A DNA stretch of 64,000 nucleotides, taken from Sinorhizobium fredii USDA 257. Its GTDB lineage: Bacteria; Pseudomonadota; Alphaproteobacteria; Rhizobiales; Rhizobiaceae. The stretch's first letter is position 1. Each line of letters starts with the position of its first letter. The translations under genes and the position numbers were made by a program. The notes below the pieces were generated by a model. The model was not told the DNA's origin and made no database searches. It saw only the letters and a list, made by a program, of their open reading frames with translations. Location: positions 6,047,001 to 6,111,000 of the forward strand of contig NC_018000.1 in NCBI RefSeq assembly GCF_000265205.3, given 5' to 3'. This document shows positions 1-10,150 of this stretch, in pieces.

Positions 1-98
1 AGCAGCGAATAGAACGCGAACAGGATCAGCGCCACGTAGATCAGCGCCCGGGTCAGGCGATTGTGCGAGATGACGTTCTCTGGACTGGGAGCGCCCAT
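1..98 (-). CDS. Carbohydrate ABC transporter permease, MalG-type (N-terminal fragment)
   Basis: Only the first 32 codons are inside the window. The protein begins MGAPSPENVISHNR and runs straight into a hydrophobic first membrane segment, as in MalG/UgpE-type inner-membrane permeases. Its ATG overlaps the TGA of the upstream permease by one base (TGATG), so the two are translationally coupled. Together with the upstream permease and binding protein it would form a carbohydrate importer; the ATPase, if present, lies beyond the window edge. The family is inferred from position and the short hydrophobic N-terminus. Confidence 0.75.
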   Translation of the reverse strand, partial: MGAPSPENVISHNRLTRALIYVALILFAFYSL

Positions 99-976
99 CA
101 GCGTTTTCCTCCCCGGATTTCGGAATAGAGATAGGGAACGATGATCGAGAAGATCATCACCAGCATGATAATCGCCGACGAAGCACCGATCGCCATCTGG
201 TTACGCGTGAAGGTGTAGGAATACATGAAGGTCGCCGGAAGCTCGGTCGCCTGCCCCGGCCCGCCGCCGGTCAAGGCGATGATCAGGTCGTAGGCCTTGA
301 TGGCGAGGTGGGCGAGGACGACGAAGGCCGACAGGAAGACCGGCCGCATCAGCGGAATGATGATCCGCCGGTAGATGGTCGGCGTGGTCGCCCCGTCGAT
401 CTGGGCGGCCTTGATGATCTCGTTGTCGACGCCGCGCAAGCCCGCCAGGAACATCGCCATGATGAAGCCGGTCGATTGCCAGACGGCGGCGATGACGACG
501 CAATAGATCGCGTAGTTGCGGTCCTTGATCCAGTTGAAGGAGAAGCTCTCCCAGCCCCAGAGATGCATGGTGTTCTCGAGCCCGATACCGGGATCGAGGA
601 ACCACTTCCACGCCGTCCCCGTGACGATGAAGGAAAGCGCCATCGGATAGAGATAGATCGGCCTCAGAAAGCCTTCGGCGCGGATCTTCTGGTCGAGCAG
701 GATCGCCAGCCCCAGGCCAAGCACCGAGCAGATGACGATATAAAGCGTCGCGAAGATCGCCAGGTTGCTGACCGCCCGCCACCAGTGCGGCAGGGCCCAC
801 AGCCTGCCGTAGTTCGAGAAACCCACGAAATTGTAGGACGGCAGCATCTTGCTGTCGGTCAGCGACAGGAAGCCCGTATAGACTATGAAGCCGTAGACGA
901 ACACCAGAACTATGAGAAAGCTAGGGGCGAGCACGAGCTTGGGCAAAAGCTCCTGCAGCCGGGTGCGGCTATCCAT
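98..976 (-). CDS. Carbohydrate ABC transporter permease, MalF/UgpA-type
   Basis: Inner-membrane permease of a binding-protein-dependent sugar importer, 292 residues from ATG at 976; a GTG four codons upstream at 988 is the alternative start. About six hydrophobic segments are visible. The conserved cytoplasmic EAA-loop lies in the C-terminal half (AAQIDGATTPTIYRRIIIP), the site that docks the ATPase. It lies downstream of the binding protein, separated by a RIME-type palindromic repeat, and is coupled by a one-base overlap to the next permease. No strong Shine-Dalgarno is seen at either start. Substrate cannot be read from the sequence. Confidence 0.9.
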   Translation of the reverse strand: MDSRTRLQELLPKLVLAPSFLIVLVFVYGFIVYTGFLSLTDSKMLPSYNFVGFSNYGRLWALPHWWRAVSNLAIFATLYIVICSVLGLGLAILLDQKIRAEGFLRPIYLYPMALSFIVTGTAWKWFLDPGIGLENTMHLWGWESFSFNWIKDRNYAIYCVVIAAVWQSTGFIMAMFLAGLRGVDNEIIKAAQIDGATTPTIYRRIIIPLMRPVFLSAFVVLAHLAIKAYDLIIALTGGGPGQATELPATFMYSYTFTRNQMAIGASSAIIMLVMIFSIIVPYLYSEIRGGKR

Positions 977-1013
977 GTTTGTTACCACCGTATCGTTTCG
1001 TTTGGAGGGTCCT

Positions 1014-1124
1014 GCCCCTCATCCGCCTACCGGCACCTTCTCCCCGCACTTGGGGGAGAAGACGCGTGCCGAAGCGCCTCCGTCCCCTCTCCGCGCGAGC
1101 GGGGAGAGGGGACGGGTGAGGGGC
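1014..1124. repeat. RIME1-like palindromic intergenic element
   Basis: About 111 bp bounded by inverted ends GCCCCTCA...TGAGGGGC, holding two large palindromes: one around 1034-1064 (CTTCTCCCC...GGGGAGAAG) and one around 1082-1112 (TCCCCTCTCC...GGGGAGAGGGGA). This is the two-palindrome architecture described for the ~108-bp Rhizobium intergenic mosaic element RIME1. It lies inside the ABC operon, between the binding protein and the first permease. Confidence 0.8.
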
Positions 1125-1146
1125 TTATCACCCCCTTTTCCGTCGC

Positions 1147-2391
1147 TTACTTCGCAGCCTCGACCGCCGCGGCGAGTTCCTTCACGGCCTCTTCCGAGCT
1201 GAGTTCGCCATTGAACTGGCGGGTCACCACGTCATAGATCGCGTTCTTGACGGCGGCCGGGTTGGCATGGCCGTGCGCCATGGAACCGAAGAGCGTGCCA
1301 TTGGCATTCGCCTCAGCGAGATCTTTCATGCCCTTCTTGCCGCAAGCGTCGAAGTCGGTGTCCGGAACGTCGGTGCGGGCCGGTACCGATCCCTTGACGA
1401 CGTTGAAGGCCGACTGGAAGGTCGGGCTTTCGATGGCCGACGCCATCTGCAACTGCGCCGGAACCTTGTCTTCGGCAACCTTGAACATCACGAACTGGTC
1501 GGAGTTGAAGGTGACGGAGCCTTGCGTTCCCGGGAAGCGCATGCAGACGAAATCGGTGCCGGGCACCTTCTTCGCCTTCAGGAATTCACCCTTCGCCCAG
1601 TCGCCCATGAACTGCAGGCCGGCCTTGTTCTCGATGACCATGGCCGAGGCGAGGTTCCAGTCGCGCCCGGAGAAATTGTCGTCGACATAGGAGCGCAGCT
1701 TCGTCATTCGGTCGAAGGCTTCCTTCATCTTGTCGCCGCCGAGCGCTGCCGGGTCGAGATCGATGAAGGCCTGCTTGTAGAAGTCGTTGCCGAGCGAGAG
1801 AACGACGGCGTCGAAGATTGTCGCGTCCTGCCAGGGCTGGCCGCCGTGGGCGACCGGCGTAATGCCCTGCTCCTTGAACTTGTCGAGCAGCGCGATCAGC
1901 TCATCCCAGTTCGCCGGCTCCTTGCCGCCGGCCTTGTCGAGGGCGGCCTTGTTGATCCAGACCCAGTTGGTCGAGTGGACGTTGACCGGGGCAGCGATCC
2001 AGTGGCCGTCATATTTCGAGAATTGCTGCAGCGCCGTCGGAATGACCTTGTCCCAGCCTTCCTTGGCGGCAATGTCGTCAAGGTTGCCGAGCGCGCCTTC
2101 CTTGGCCCAGTCGAGAATGTCGAAGCCGAGCATCTGCACCGCCGTCGGCGCATTGCCGGAGGTGACGCGGGCGCGAAGCACCGTCATGGCTTCCGTGCCG
2201 CCGCCACCGGCAACCGGCATGTCGGTCCAGGTGATGCCCTTGCCTTCAAGATCCTTCTTCAGAACATCGAGTGCTCCCGCCTCGGCACCGGACGTCCACC
2301 AGTGCAGCACTTCCACGTTCTCTGCTGCGCGCGCGGCGGTCGCCGCCAACATCAGTGCTGCAACAGCCGTCGTCGTCATCAACTTGCGCAT
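1147..2391 (-). CDS. Sugar ABC transporter substrate-binding protein
   Basis: Periplasmic extracellular solute-binding protein (family 1, maltose-binding-protein type), 414 residues. A Sec signal peptide is visible: MRKLM, a hydrophobic stretch, and an AARA-AE cleavage site near residue 22. The mature part begins with a strand followed by [12 protein letters not shown], typical of family 1 binding proteins. It is first in an operon with two permeases and divergent from a LacI-type regulator, so it should bring sugar to the importer. Its promoter and operator lie about 110-140 bp upstream. The ligand is unknown. Confidence 0.92.
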   Translation of the reverse strand: MRKLMTTTAVAALMLAATAARAAENVEVLHWWTSGAEAGALDVLKKDLEGKGITWTDMPVAGGGGTEAMTVLRARVTSGNAPTAVQMLGFDILDWAKEGALGNLDDIAAKEGWDKVIPTALQQFSKYDGHWIAAPVNVHSTNWVWINKAALDKAGGKEPANWDELIALLDKFKEQGITPVAHGGQPWQDATIFDAVVLSLGNDFYKQAFIDLDPAALGGDKMKEAFDRMTKLRSYVDDNFSGRDWNLASAMVIENKAGLQFMGDWAKGEFLKAKKVPGTDFVCMRFPGTQGSVTFNSDQFVMFKVAEDKVPAQLQMASAIESPTFQSAFNVVKGSVPARTDVPDTDFDACGKKGMKDLAEANANGTLFGSMAHGHANPAAVKNAIYDVVTRQFNGELSSEEAVKELAAAVEAAK

Positions 2392-2502
2392 CGTTTTCCT
2401 CCCGTTTGCAAGTTACCGAAGCGGAAAGCTCCTCCCGCCTTTTAGAATTGCCACCCACTCCCGCGGGGCAGCTTGGGCTTGCGGCATGCGCCGCCCGCAC
2501 AA

Positions 2503-2532
2503 TTTAAAACGTTACAAATCACCACGAGTCAA
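2503..2532 (-). promoter_or_regulatory. Promoter of the ABC operon with overlapping LacI-type operator
   Basis: On the minus strand TTGACT (2532-2527) is followed after 17 bases by TTTTAA (2509-2504), a good sigma-70-type promoter reading toward the binding protein. The -10 overlaps TTTAAAACGTT (2503-2513). The same 11-mer occurs again at 2640-2650 upstream of the divergent regulator, as expected for paired operators of a LacI-family repressor with a central CG. Confidence 0.55.
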
Positions 2533-2639
2533 GCGGACCACGCTTAGCCATACTCTTTGGCCCGAAACCGGCTGAATTTGCTGGCTTATATGGTCCAAAG
2601 TCGATGCTGCAATGCAGCATATCCCGCGTATCGCGGCCA

Positions 2640-2651
2640 TTTAAAACGTTT
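2640..2651. promoter_or_regulatory. Second LacI-type operator copy (TTTAAAACGTTT)
   Basis: The motif TTTAAAACGTTT contains the perfect palindrome AAACGTTT and repeats the 11-mer found at 2503-2513, 137 bp away. It lies just upstream of the regulator gene and abuts an in-frame ATG at 2654, so that ATG would have no ribosome-binding site. Two sites flanking a divergent promoter region fit repression with autoregulation; binding is inferred. Confidence 0.5.
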
Positions 2652-2725
2652 GCATGATCCAATTGCCTATTGGTTCGCGTCACGTTACAAATGCCGCTCT
2701 CGAGCCCTCGCAGGAAAGCATCCTT

Positions 2726-3775
2726 TTGGCCGATCCTTCGAAACCCTTCCGCCCGGAAAGTGCCGCACGACGACGCGGCAAGCCAACCCTGCGCACCATC
2801 GCCGATATGACTGGATTGGCCGTGACCACGGTCTCGCGGGCGCTTGCCGACGCTCCGCAGATCTCGCTCGAAACGCGCCATCGCGTGCGCCAGGTGGCGC
2901 TCGACATCGGCTATGCGCCGGATCGCGCCGCGCAACGTCTGAAGACCGGGCGCACCAATGTGATCGCGGTGCTGCTCCAGCCGCATGAGGAGATCCTCGG
3001 CTACGGAACCTCCGTCATGGCTGGCATCGCCAAGGCGCTGCAGGGCACCGCCTATCACCTGATCGTCATGCCGAACTTCCTCGATTCCGCGAGTATCGAG
3101 GCGGTGAACTACATTATCCGCAACGGCATGGCCGACGGGCTGATCTTCTCGCGCACCGAACCGCTCGACCCGCGCGTCAAGCTTCTTTCGGAGACCGGCT
3201 TTCCCTTCGTCACCCATGGCCGCACCGAGCTTGCCACGGCCCATCCCTTCGTCGACTACGACAATTTCACCTTCGCCTATGAGGCGACGCGCCGACTGAT
3301 CGCCAAGGGGAGACGCAAGCCGGCGCTGATCAGCGGCCCGGCCGGCTTCACCTTCACAAGCCACATCCTGCATGGTTTCATGACGGCGGTGCGCGAGGCG
3401 GGCTGCGCCTACGATATCCTCTCCGATATCGATCTCGACAGCCCGGCGGGCGCGATCCGCGATCGGATCCGCCGGCGCTACGCCGACAACGATCCGCCGG
3501 ACGGCTTTGCCTGCGGCGGCGAAGTCTGCGCGCTGGCGACGATCACCGGCATGAGCGACTGCGGCCTGACCCTCGGCGTCGAGTACGACATCGTCGCCAA
3601 GCAGACCTCGCCTCTGCTCGGCGCCATCCAGCCGCGGGTCGACACGATCTACGAGGACCTGACCGAGACTGGCGAGCATATGGGGCGCATCCTTCTGCAT
3701 CGCATCGGCGGCAGCACTGATACCGGCGAGTTGCAATTGCTGCTCGACCCCGAGCTTCGTTTCAAGTTGGGGTAG
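2726..3775 (+). CDS. LacI-family transcriptional regulator (ABC importer cluster)
   Basis: DNA-binding sugar-responsive regulator. The LacI helix-turn-helix is clear (TIADMTGLAVTTVSRALADAP), followed by the hinge region (GYAPDRAAQRLKTGRT) and a periplasmic-binding-protein-like effector domain to the end. The start is uncertain: an in-frame ATG at 2654 has no Shine-Dalgarno and touches an operator-like palindrome, whereas TTG at 2726 has AGGAAAG seven bases upstream and gives 349 residues, closer to family length. I therefore choose TTG. Divergent from the ABC importer genes and probably controls them; convergent with the aldehyde dehydrogenase gene. Confidence 0.88.
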   Translation: MADPSKPFRPESAARRRGKPTLRTIADMTGLAVTTVSRALADAPQISLETRHRVRQVALDIGYAPDRAAQRLKTGRTNVIAVLLQPHEEILGYGTSVMAGIAKALQGTAYHLIVMPNFLDSASIEAVNYIIRNGMADGLIFSRTEPLDPRVKLLSETGFPFVTHGRTELATAHPFVDYDNFTFAYEATRRLIAKGRRKPALISGPAGFTFTSHILHGFMTAVREAGCAYDILSDIDLDSPAGAIRDRIRRRYADNDPPDGFACGGEVCALATITGMSDCGLTLGVEYDIVAKQTSPLLGAIQPRVDTIYEDLTETGEHMGRILLHRIGGSTDTGELQLLLDPELRFKLG

Positions 3776-3888
3776 GCCGCCGGCGCGCGCAGCCGGAACC
3801 GAAAGGCGTGGAACCAGCCACCCCTTCCTCATCCTGTCTGCGGACATCGCCAACGAAACCATCTGCGAACAGCCTCCCCTTCCCGATC

Positions 3889-5397
3889 TCAGCGCGGCAT
3901 CCACCAATTGGTGCGCTGGCCGATATGCATGTTGAGCGTCTTGGTCTCCGTATAGTCCTCCACCGCGTGCCGCCCGAGTTCGCGGCCGAGGCCCGACTGC
4001 CGGTATCCGCCGAAGGGCAGTTCCGAAGCGCCGTCCATGAAGGTGTTCATCCAGACGGTGCCGACGCGCACGCGCCGCCCGATCGTCAGACACGTATCGA
4101 AGTCGCGACTCCAGACACCGGCCGAGAGCCCGTAATCGATCGAATTGGCGATGCGGATCGCCTCCTCCGTCGTCTCGAAGGTCAGCACCGAGAGGACCGG
4201 TCCGAAAACCTCCTCGCGCGCTACCGCCATGTCCGGTCGGACGGCCGAGAGAATGGTCGGCGCCATGAACTGGCCCATGCCGAGATCGAGCGCCGCGCCG
4301 CCATGGCTGACGGCTGCGCCCTCGCCTGCGGCGGCGGATACATAGCCGGCGATCTTTTCGAGATGCTGCGGCGTGATGATTGCGCCGACCTGCGTCTCGG
4401 GATCGAGCGGATCGCCGACCTTGACCTTGGCAGAAAGCGCGGCGATGCGCGCAGTCACCTCTTCGGCAATGTCGCGATGCAGGATCAGCCGCGAGCCGGC
4501 ATTGCAGCATTCGCCGGCATTGAAATAGGCGCCGAAGACGGCCGCATCGATGAATTCATCGAGATTGGCATCGGGAAAGACGATCTGCGGGTTCTTGCCG
4601 CCGAGTTCGAGCGACACCTTCTTCAGGGTCTGCGCCGCATTCGCCATGGTCAGCCGGCCGACGCCGGTCGAGCCGGTGAAGGAGACCATGTCAATATCCG
4701 GATGGCTGGAGAGCGGCGCGCCGACCTCCGGCCCCGTGCCGACGATGATGTTGACGACGCCTGCCGGCACGCCGGCCGCCTCGAGGATTTCGCCAAGCAC
4801 GAGCGTCGAGGCGGAGGTGAGTTCCGAGGGCTTGACCACCGTCGTGCAACCGGCGGCGAGCGCGAAGGGTAATTTCTGGCTGACGATCAGGAAGGGGAAG
4901 TTCCAGGGCGTGATGATCGAGACGACGCCGATCGCTTCGCGCAGCACGACACCAAGGGTACCCTCGCCGAGCGTGTTGTAGCTCTCGCCTGAAAGATCTC
5001 GGGCAAGTGCGGCCGCATAGCGCCAGATGTCGGCGGCGCCTGCCAACTCGCCTTTGGCCTGGCTGATCGGCTTGCCGGATTCGATCGCGTCGAGAAAGGC
5101 GAGCTCGTCGGCGCGCCCGGCAATCATGTCGGCGGCCCTAAGGAGGACCAGGGAGCGCTCGGACGCCGTCATGCGCGGCCAGGGGCCATTGTCAAAGGCA
5201 CGCCGCGCCGCAGCGATGGCGCGCTCGGCATCGACCTTCGTCGCCGCCTGGTAACAGCTGACGACGACGCCGTGGCCCGGTGCCACGCGCTCGATCGTCC
5301 GGCCCTCGGTGCCGGCCACCCATTGGCCGGCGATCAGCATGCGGAATTCGCGGAGCTTGTCGTCGCCGAGCGGCTTCGGCCTCAGCAGTACCGTCAT
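3889..5397 (-). CDS. NAD(P)-dependent aldehyde dehydrogenase
   Basis: Aldehyde dehydrogenase superfamily enzyme, about 502 residues, oxidising an aldehyde to the acid with NAD(P). Visible signatures are PWNFP near residue 165, the general-base glutamate in LELGGKNP near 264, and the nucleophilic cysteine in GECCNAGSR near 298. It looks most like the betaine-aldehyde/4-aminobutyraldehyde branch, but substrate cannot be assigned. ATG at 5397 overlaps the upstream TGA (TGATG) and has GGGAGA at good distance; an ATG at 5403 sits too close to that site. Last gene of a five-gene overlapping operon with hydratase, CoA-transferase, dehydrogenase and LacI regulator. Confidence 0.9.
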   Translation of the reverse strand: MTVLLRPKPLGDDKLREFRMLIAGQWVAGTEGRTIERVAPGHGVVVSCYQAATKVDAERAIAAARRAFDNGPWPRMTASERSLVLLRAADMIAGRADELAFLDAIESGKPISQAKGELAGAADIWRYAAALARDLSGESYNTLGEGTLGVVLREAIGVVSIITPWNFPFLIVSQKLPFALAAGCTTVVKPSELTSASTLVLGEILEAAGVPAGVVNIIVGTGPEVGAPLSSHPDIDMVSFTGSTGVGRLTMANAAQTLKKVSLELGGKNPQIVFPDANLDEFIDAAVFGAYFNAGECCNAGSRLILHRDIAEEVTARIAALSAKVKVGDPLDPETQVGAIITPQHLEKIAGYVSAAAGEGAAVSHGGAALDLGMGQFMAPTILSAVRPDMAVAREEVFGPVLSVLTFETTEEAIRIANSIDYGLSAGVWSRDFDTCLTIGRRVRVGTVWMNTFMDGASELPFGGYRQSGLGRELGRHAVEDYTETKTLNMHIGQRTNWWMPR

Positions 5398-6176
5398 CAC
5401 CATTCTCCCTTGAAGCGCGCTTGGCGCTTTTCGCTGAAGGCTGCCACGCCCTCCTTGAGATCGCCGGTCTTGGCGACCAGGATCGAGCCCAGCGTCTCGA
5501 CGGCAGCGCCGTTGTCCTCGCCATTCGCCGAAGCGATCATCAGTTTCGATATTTCGAGCGCCGCCGGCCCGCGGCTGGCAACGCGCGCGGCATAGTCCCG
5601 CGCCGCCGCCATGACCGTGCCGGTCTCGATCACCGCATCGACCAGCCCCTCGGCCTTTGCCTCCTCCGCGGAGAACATCTCACCGCCGAGCACCATGCGG
5701 CGGACGATCTGCGCGCCGAAACGCAAGACGAGGCGCTGCGTTCCGGACCAGCCGGGCACCATGCCGAGGCTTGTTTCGGGAAGGCCGATCTTCACTTGCC
5801 GTTCGGCGATGCGGATATCCGCGGCCGCCGCCAGTTCCAGGCCGCCACCGAATGCGGGGCCGTTCAAGGCGGCGATCACCGGCATGCGCAAGGTCGCCAG
5901 CCGCTCGAAGACGCGATGGCCGAAGCGCACCCAGTCATGGCCGAAAGCGGCGGGGTCCATGCCGCCCCAGGCCTTGATGTCGCCGCCGGCGGAAAAGGCC
6001 TTGCCCTCGCCGGTGAGAATCGCGACCCGCACATCGCGGTTCGCCTCGACCGTATCGCAGGCGGAAGCGAGCGCCTTCAGCATGTCGATGTCGAAGGCAT
6101 TGAGCTTTTCCGGACGCGCCACCGTCATCGTCGCGACGGCACCATCGATCTCGACGCGGATGCGTTCGTCAGCCAT
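5397..6176 (-). CDS. Enoyl-CoA hydratase/isomerase family protein
   Basis: Crotonase-fold acyl-CoA enzyme of 259 residues. The oxyanion-hole segments are visible: AFSAGGDIKAW near residues 60-70 and NGPAFGGGLELAAAADIRIA around 100-120, followed by LPETSLGMVPGWSGTQRL carrying the usual glutamate. ATG at 6176 is preceded by TGGAGG on the minus strand, and overlaps the end of the CoA-transferase gene by 8 bases. Coupled by TGATG to the aldehyde dehydrogenase. Reaction is probably hydration or isomerisation of a CoA thioester made by the neighbouring CoA-transferase; the actual substrate is unknown. Confidence 0.9.
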   Translation of the reverse strand: MADERIRVEIDGAVATMTVARPEKLNAFDIDMLKALASACDTVEANRDVRVAILTGEGKAFSAGGDIKAWGGMDPAAFGHDWVRFGHRVFERLATLRMPVIAALNGPAFGGGLELAAAADIRIAERQVKIGLPETSLGMVPGWSGTQRLVLRFGAQIVRRMVLGGEMFSAEEAKAEGLVDAVIETGTVMAAARDYAARVASRGPAALEISKLMIASANGEDNGAAVETLGSILVAKTGDLKEGVAAFSEKRQARFKGEW

Positions 6177-7788
6177 GCGTGCCTCCAGTGATCTCACACC
6201 GCCGCTTGGCCGGCAGCTCGAGCCCAAACGGCGCCTCTTGGAACAGCACGGCATCCATGACCTTCAGCCTGTCGGAAATGATCAGCGGAAACTCCGACTG
6301 GTCGAGGACATGCGCCTGGAGATCGACGCCCGGCGCGATTTCGGTGAGCACGAGGCCCGCGGGCGTCAGCTTCATCGCCGCCCGCTCGGTGACATAGGTC
6401 ACGTCCTGCCCCTGTTCGACCGCGCGGCGGCCCGAGAAGGTGACGTGCTCGACCTGGTCGACCAGCTTCTTGAGCTTGCCTTCCTTTTCGATGACGAGTT
6501 GGCCGTCGGCGACCGCAAGTTTCGCGCCGGCATTGAACATGCCGGAAAAGACGATCTTCCTTGCCCGCGCCGTGATATCGACAAAACCGCCGGCTCCGGC
6601 CGTCACATGCGGGCGAAAACTGAGCTTCGAGACGTTCACCGAGCCGCTGCGGTCGATCTCCAGGAAGGAGAGCAGCGATGCATCGAAACCGGCACCCTGG
6701 AAATAGGTGAACTGGTAGGGCGACGGCATGAAGGCATCCGCATTCGAGGCGCAGCCGAAGGCGAAGTCTAAGAGCGGCACGCCGCCGACCGCCCCCTGTT
6801 CGATCACCCAGGTGACAGCACCATGCAGCCCCTCTTCGATTAGGATACGCGGCACATTCGCCGAAATTCCAAAGCCGAGATTGACGGCGCTTCCCGCTTC
6901 GAGCTCCTGGGCGACGCGGCGGGCGATGACCTTCTGGATGTTGAATTCCGGGACGCGGAAACTGTCGAGCGGCCGGAAGATCTCGCCGGAGATCGCCGGA
7001 TCGTAGAGCGTCTGTGTCGTCTGCTTCTGGTCGGGATCGACGATCAGATAGTCGACAAGGACACCCGGCACTCGCACGTCATGGGGCTTCAGCGAGCCCT
7101 CCTTGGCGATGCGCTTCACCTGAGCGATGACGATGCCGCCATTGTTGCGGGCAGCCAGCGCCTGGTCGAGCCCGCCAAGATAGGCGCCCTCGTGCTCGTA
7201 GGTGAGATTGCCGCGCTCGTCCGCTGTCGTGGCGCGGATGATCGCCACGTGAGGCGCGATCGCCTTGAAATACAGCCAATCCTCACCCTCGAAGGAAATC
7301 TTCTTCACGACCGGCTCGGCCGCTGCGACCGCATTCATCGCGCAGCCCTCGCGCGACGGGTCGGCGAAGGTGTCGAGCCCGACCTTGGTCATCACCCCCG
7401 GACGTTTTGCCGCCGCCTCGCGATGCATGTCGAAGAGAATGCCGGAGGGAATGTTGTAGGCCGCCACCTCGTTGGCACCGATCATCTGCCAGATCAGCGG
7501 CGGCTCGGCGCTCGACGGTCCGGAAGGATAGGAACCGCCGATGATCCTCTTCAGCAGACCCTTCCTGGCGATGTAGTCGACGCCCTTGATGCCGCTCATG
7601 TCGCCGGCGGCGATCGGATGCAGCGTCGTCAGCTCGCGCGGGTGGCCGGTCGCTTCGAAGCGCTCGCCAATCGCCTTCAGCATCAGGTCCGGGCAGCCGA
7701 GGCCGCTGGAGGATGAGACCGAGACGACGGCTCCGTCCGGTATCAGGGCAGCCGCTTGCGCCGGCGAAATATGCTTGCTGATAGACAT
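6169..7788 (-). CDS. Family I acyl-CoA:carboxylate CoA-transferase (fused alpha/beta)
   Basis: A 539-residue single-chain CoA-transferase of the 3-oxoacid/propionate CoA-transferase (YdiF-like) type, both halves fused. The N-terminal half has the glycine-rich region after PDGAVVSVSSSSGLG. The C-terminal half has VIEQGAVGG near residue 330, where the catalytic glutamate that carries the glutamyl-CoA intermediate is expected. ATG at 7788 is chosen; a TTG at 7797 overlaps the preceding stop and is the alternative. Ribosome-binding signal is weak, suggesting translational coupling. It would activate an organic acid with CoA from acetyl-CoA or succinyl-CoA within this catabolic operon. Confidence 0.88.
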   Translation of the reverse strand: MSISKHISPAQAAALIPDGAVVSVSSSSGLGCPDLMLKAIGERFEATGHPRELTTLHPIAAGDMSGIKGVDYIARKGLLKRIIGGSYPSGPSSAEPPLIWQMIGANEVAAYNIPSGILFDMHREAAAKRPGVMTKVGLDTFADPSREGCAMNAVAAAEPVVKKISFEGEDWLYFKAIAPHVAIIRATTADERGNLTYEHEGAYLGGLDQALAARNNGGIVIAQVKRIAKEGSLKPHDVRVPGVLVDYLIVDPDQKQTTQTLYDPAISGEIFRPLDSFRVPEFNIQKVIARRVAQELEAGSAVNLGFGISANVPRILIEEGLHGAVTWVIEQGAVGGVPLLDFAFGCASNADAFMPSPYQFTYFQGAGFDASLLSFLEIDRSGSVNVSKLSFRPHVTAGAGGFVDITARARKIVFSGMFNAGAKLAVADGQLVIEKEGKLKKLVDQVEHVTFSGRRAVEQGQDVTYVTERAAMKLTPAGLVLTEIAPGVDLQAHVLDQSEFPLIISDRLKVMDAVLFQEAPFGLELPAKRRCEITGGTHG

Positions 7789-7793
7789 GCGGT

Positions 7794-9835
<2,042 letters not shown>

Positions 9836-9872
9836 CGAACCCCCCGACCAGACCTTTTCATCTCTTGCATCC

Positions 9873-9902
9873 TTAATAATTGGAACGTTCCAATTTCGTC
9901 AA
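9873..9902 (-). promoter_or_regulatory. Promoter with 18-bp operator palindrome in the spacer
   Basis: On the minus strand TTGACG (9902-9897) and TATTAA (9878-9873) are 18 bases apart and point to the LacI-type regulator operon. The spacer is occupied by the perfect palindrome AATTGGAACGTTCCAATT (9878-9895), with the central CG and symmetric arms of LacI-family operators. Binding there would block RNA polymerase, giving autorepression of the whole operon. Confidence 0.7.
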
Positions 9903-10090
9903 GAGGCTTCTGTTCACTTTTTTAAGGCCCGGCAGAGATTTTTCTCCGAGACAGTCGTGGCCGGAATGTCGCATGTATTTCCGACAATTAACTACGGACT
10001 TCCGGCTGAATCAGCCATAAGTGAGGAATTCCATGCCTTCGATGCGCATCGAACACATCATGTCCGGATCGGACCAATCGCAATTTCGAT

Positions 10091-10116
10091 CTTGAAATTT
10101 GGAACGATCTAAATTA
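10091..10116 (+). promoter_or_regulatory. Degenerate second operator before the DUF993 gene
   Basis: TTTGGAACGATCTAAA (10098-10113) keeps the left arm and central CG of the operator at 9878-9895 while the right arm is degenerate. CTTGAA at 10091 could be a -35 with an AT-rich -10 just after the operator. It lies about 40 bp upstream of the DUF993 start, placing that gene in the same regulon by inference. Confidence 0.4.
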
Positions 10117-10150
10117 TTCGATGCGACAAACCTGAGGAGGATGTACGCCG

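Noticed and set aside
2519..4510. 663-codon minus-strand frame covering the LacI-type regulator and part of the aldehyde dehydrogenase gene
   Set aside because: It overlaps two genes with clear motifs and has no family resemblance of its own.
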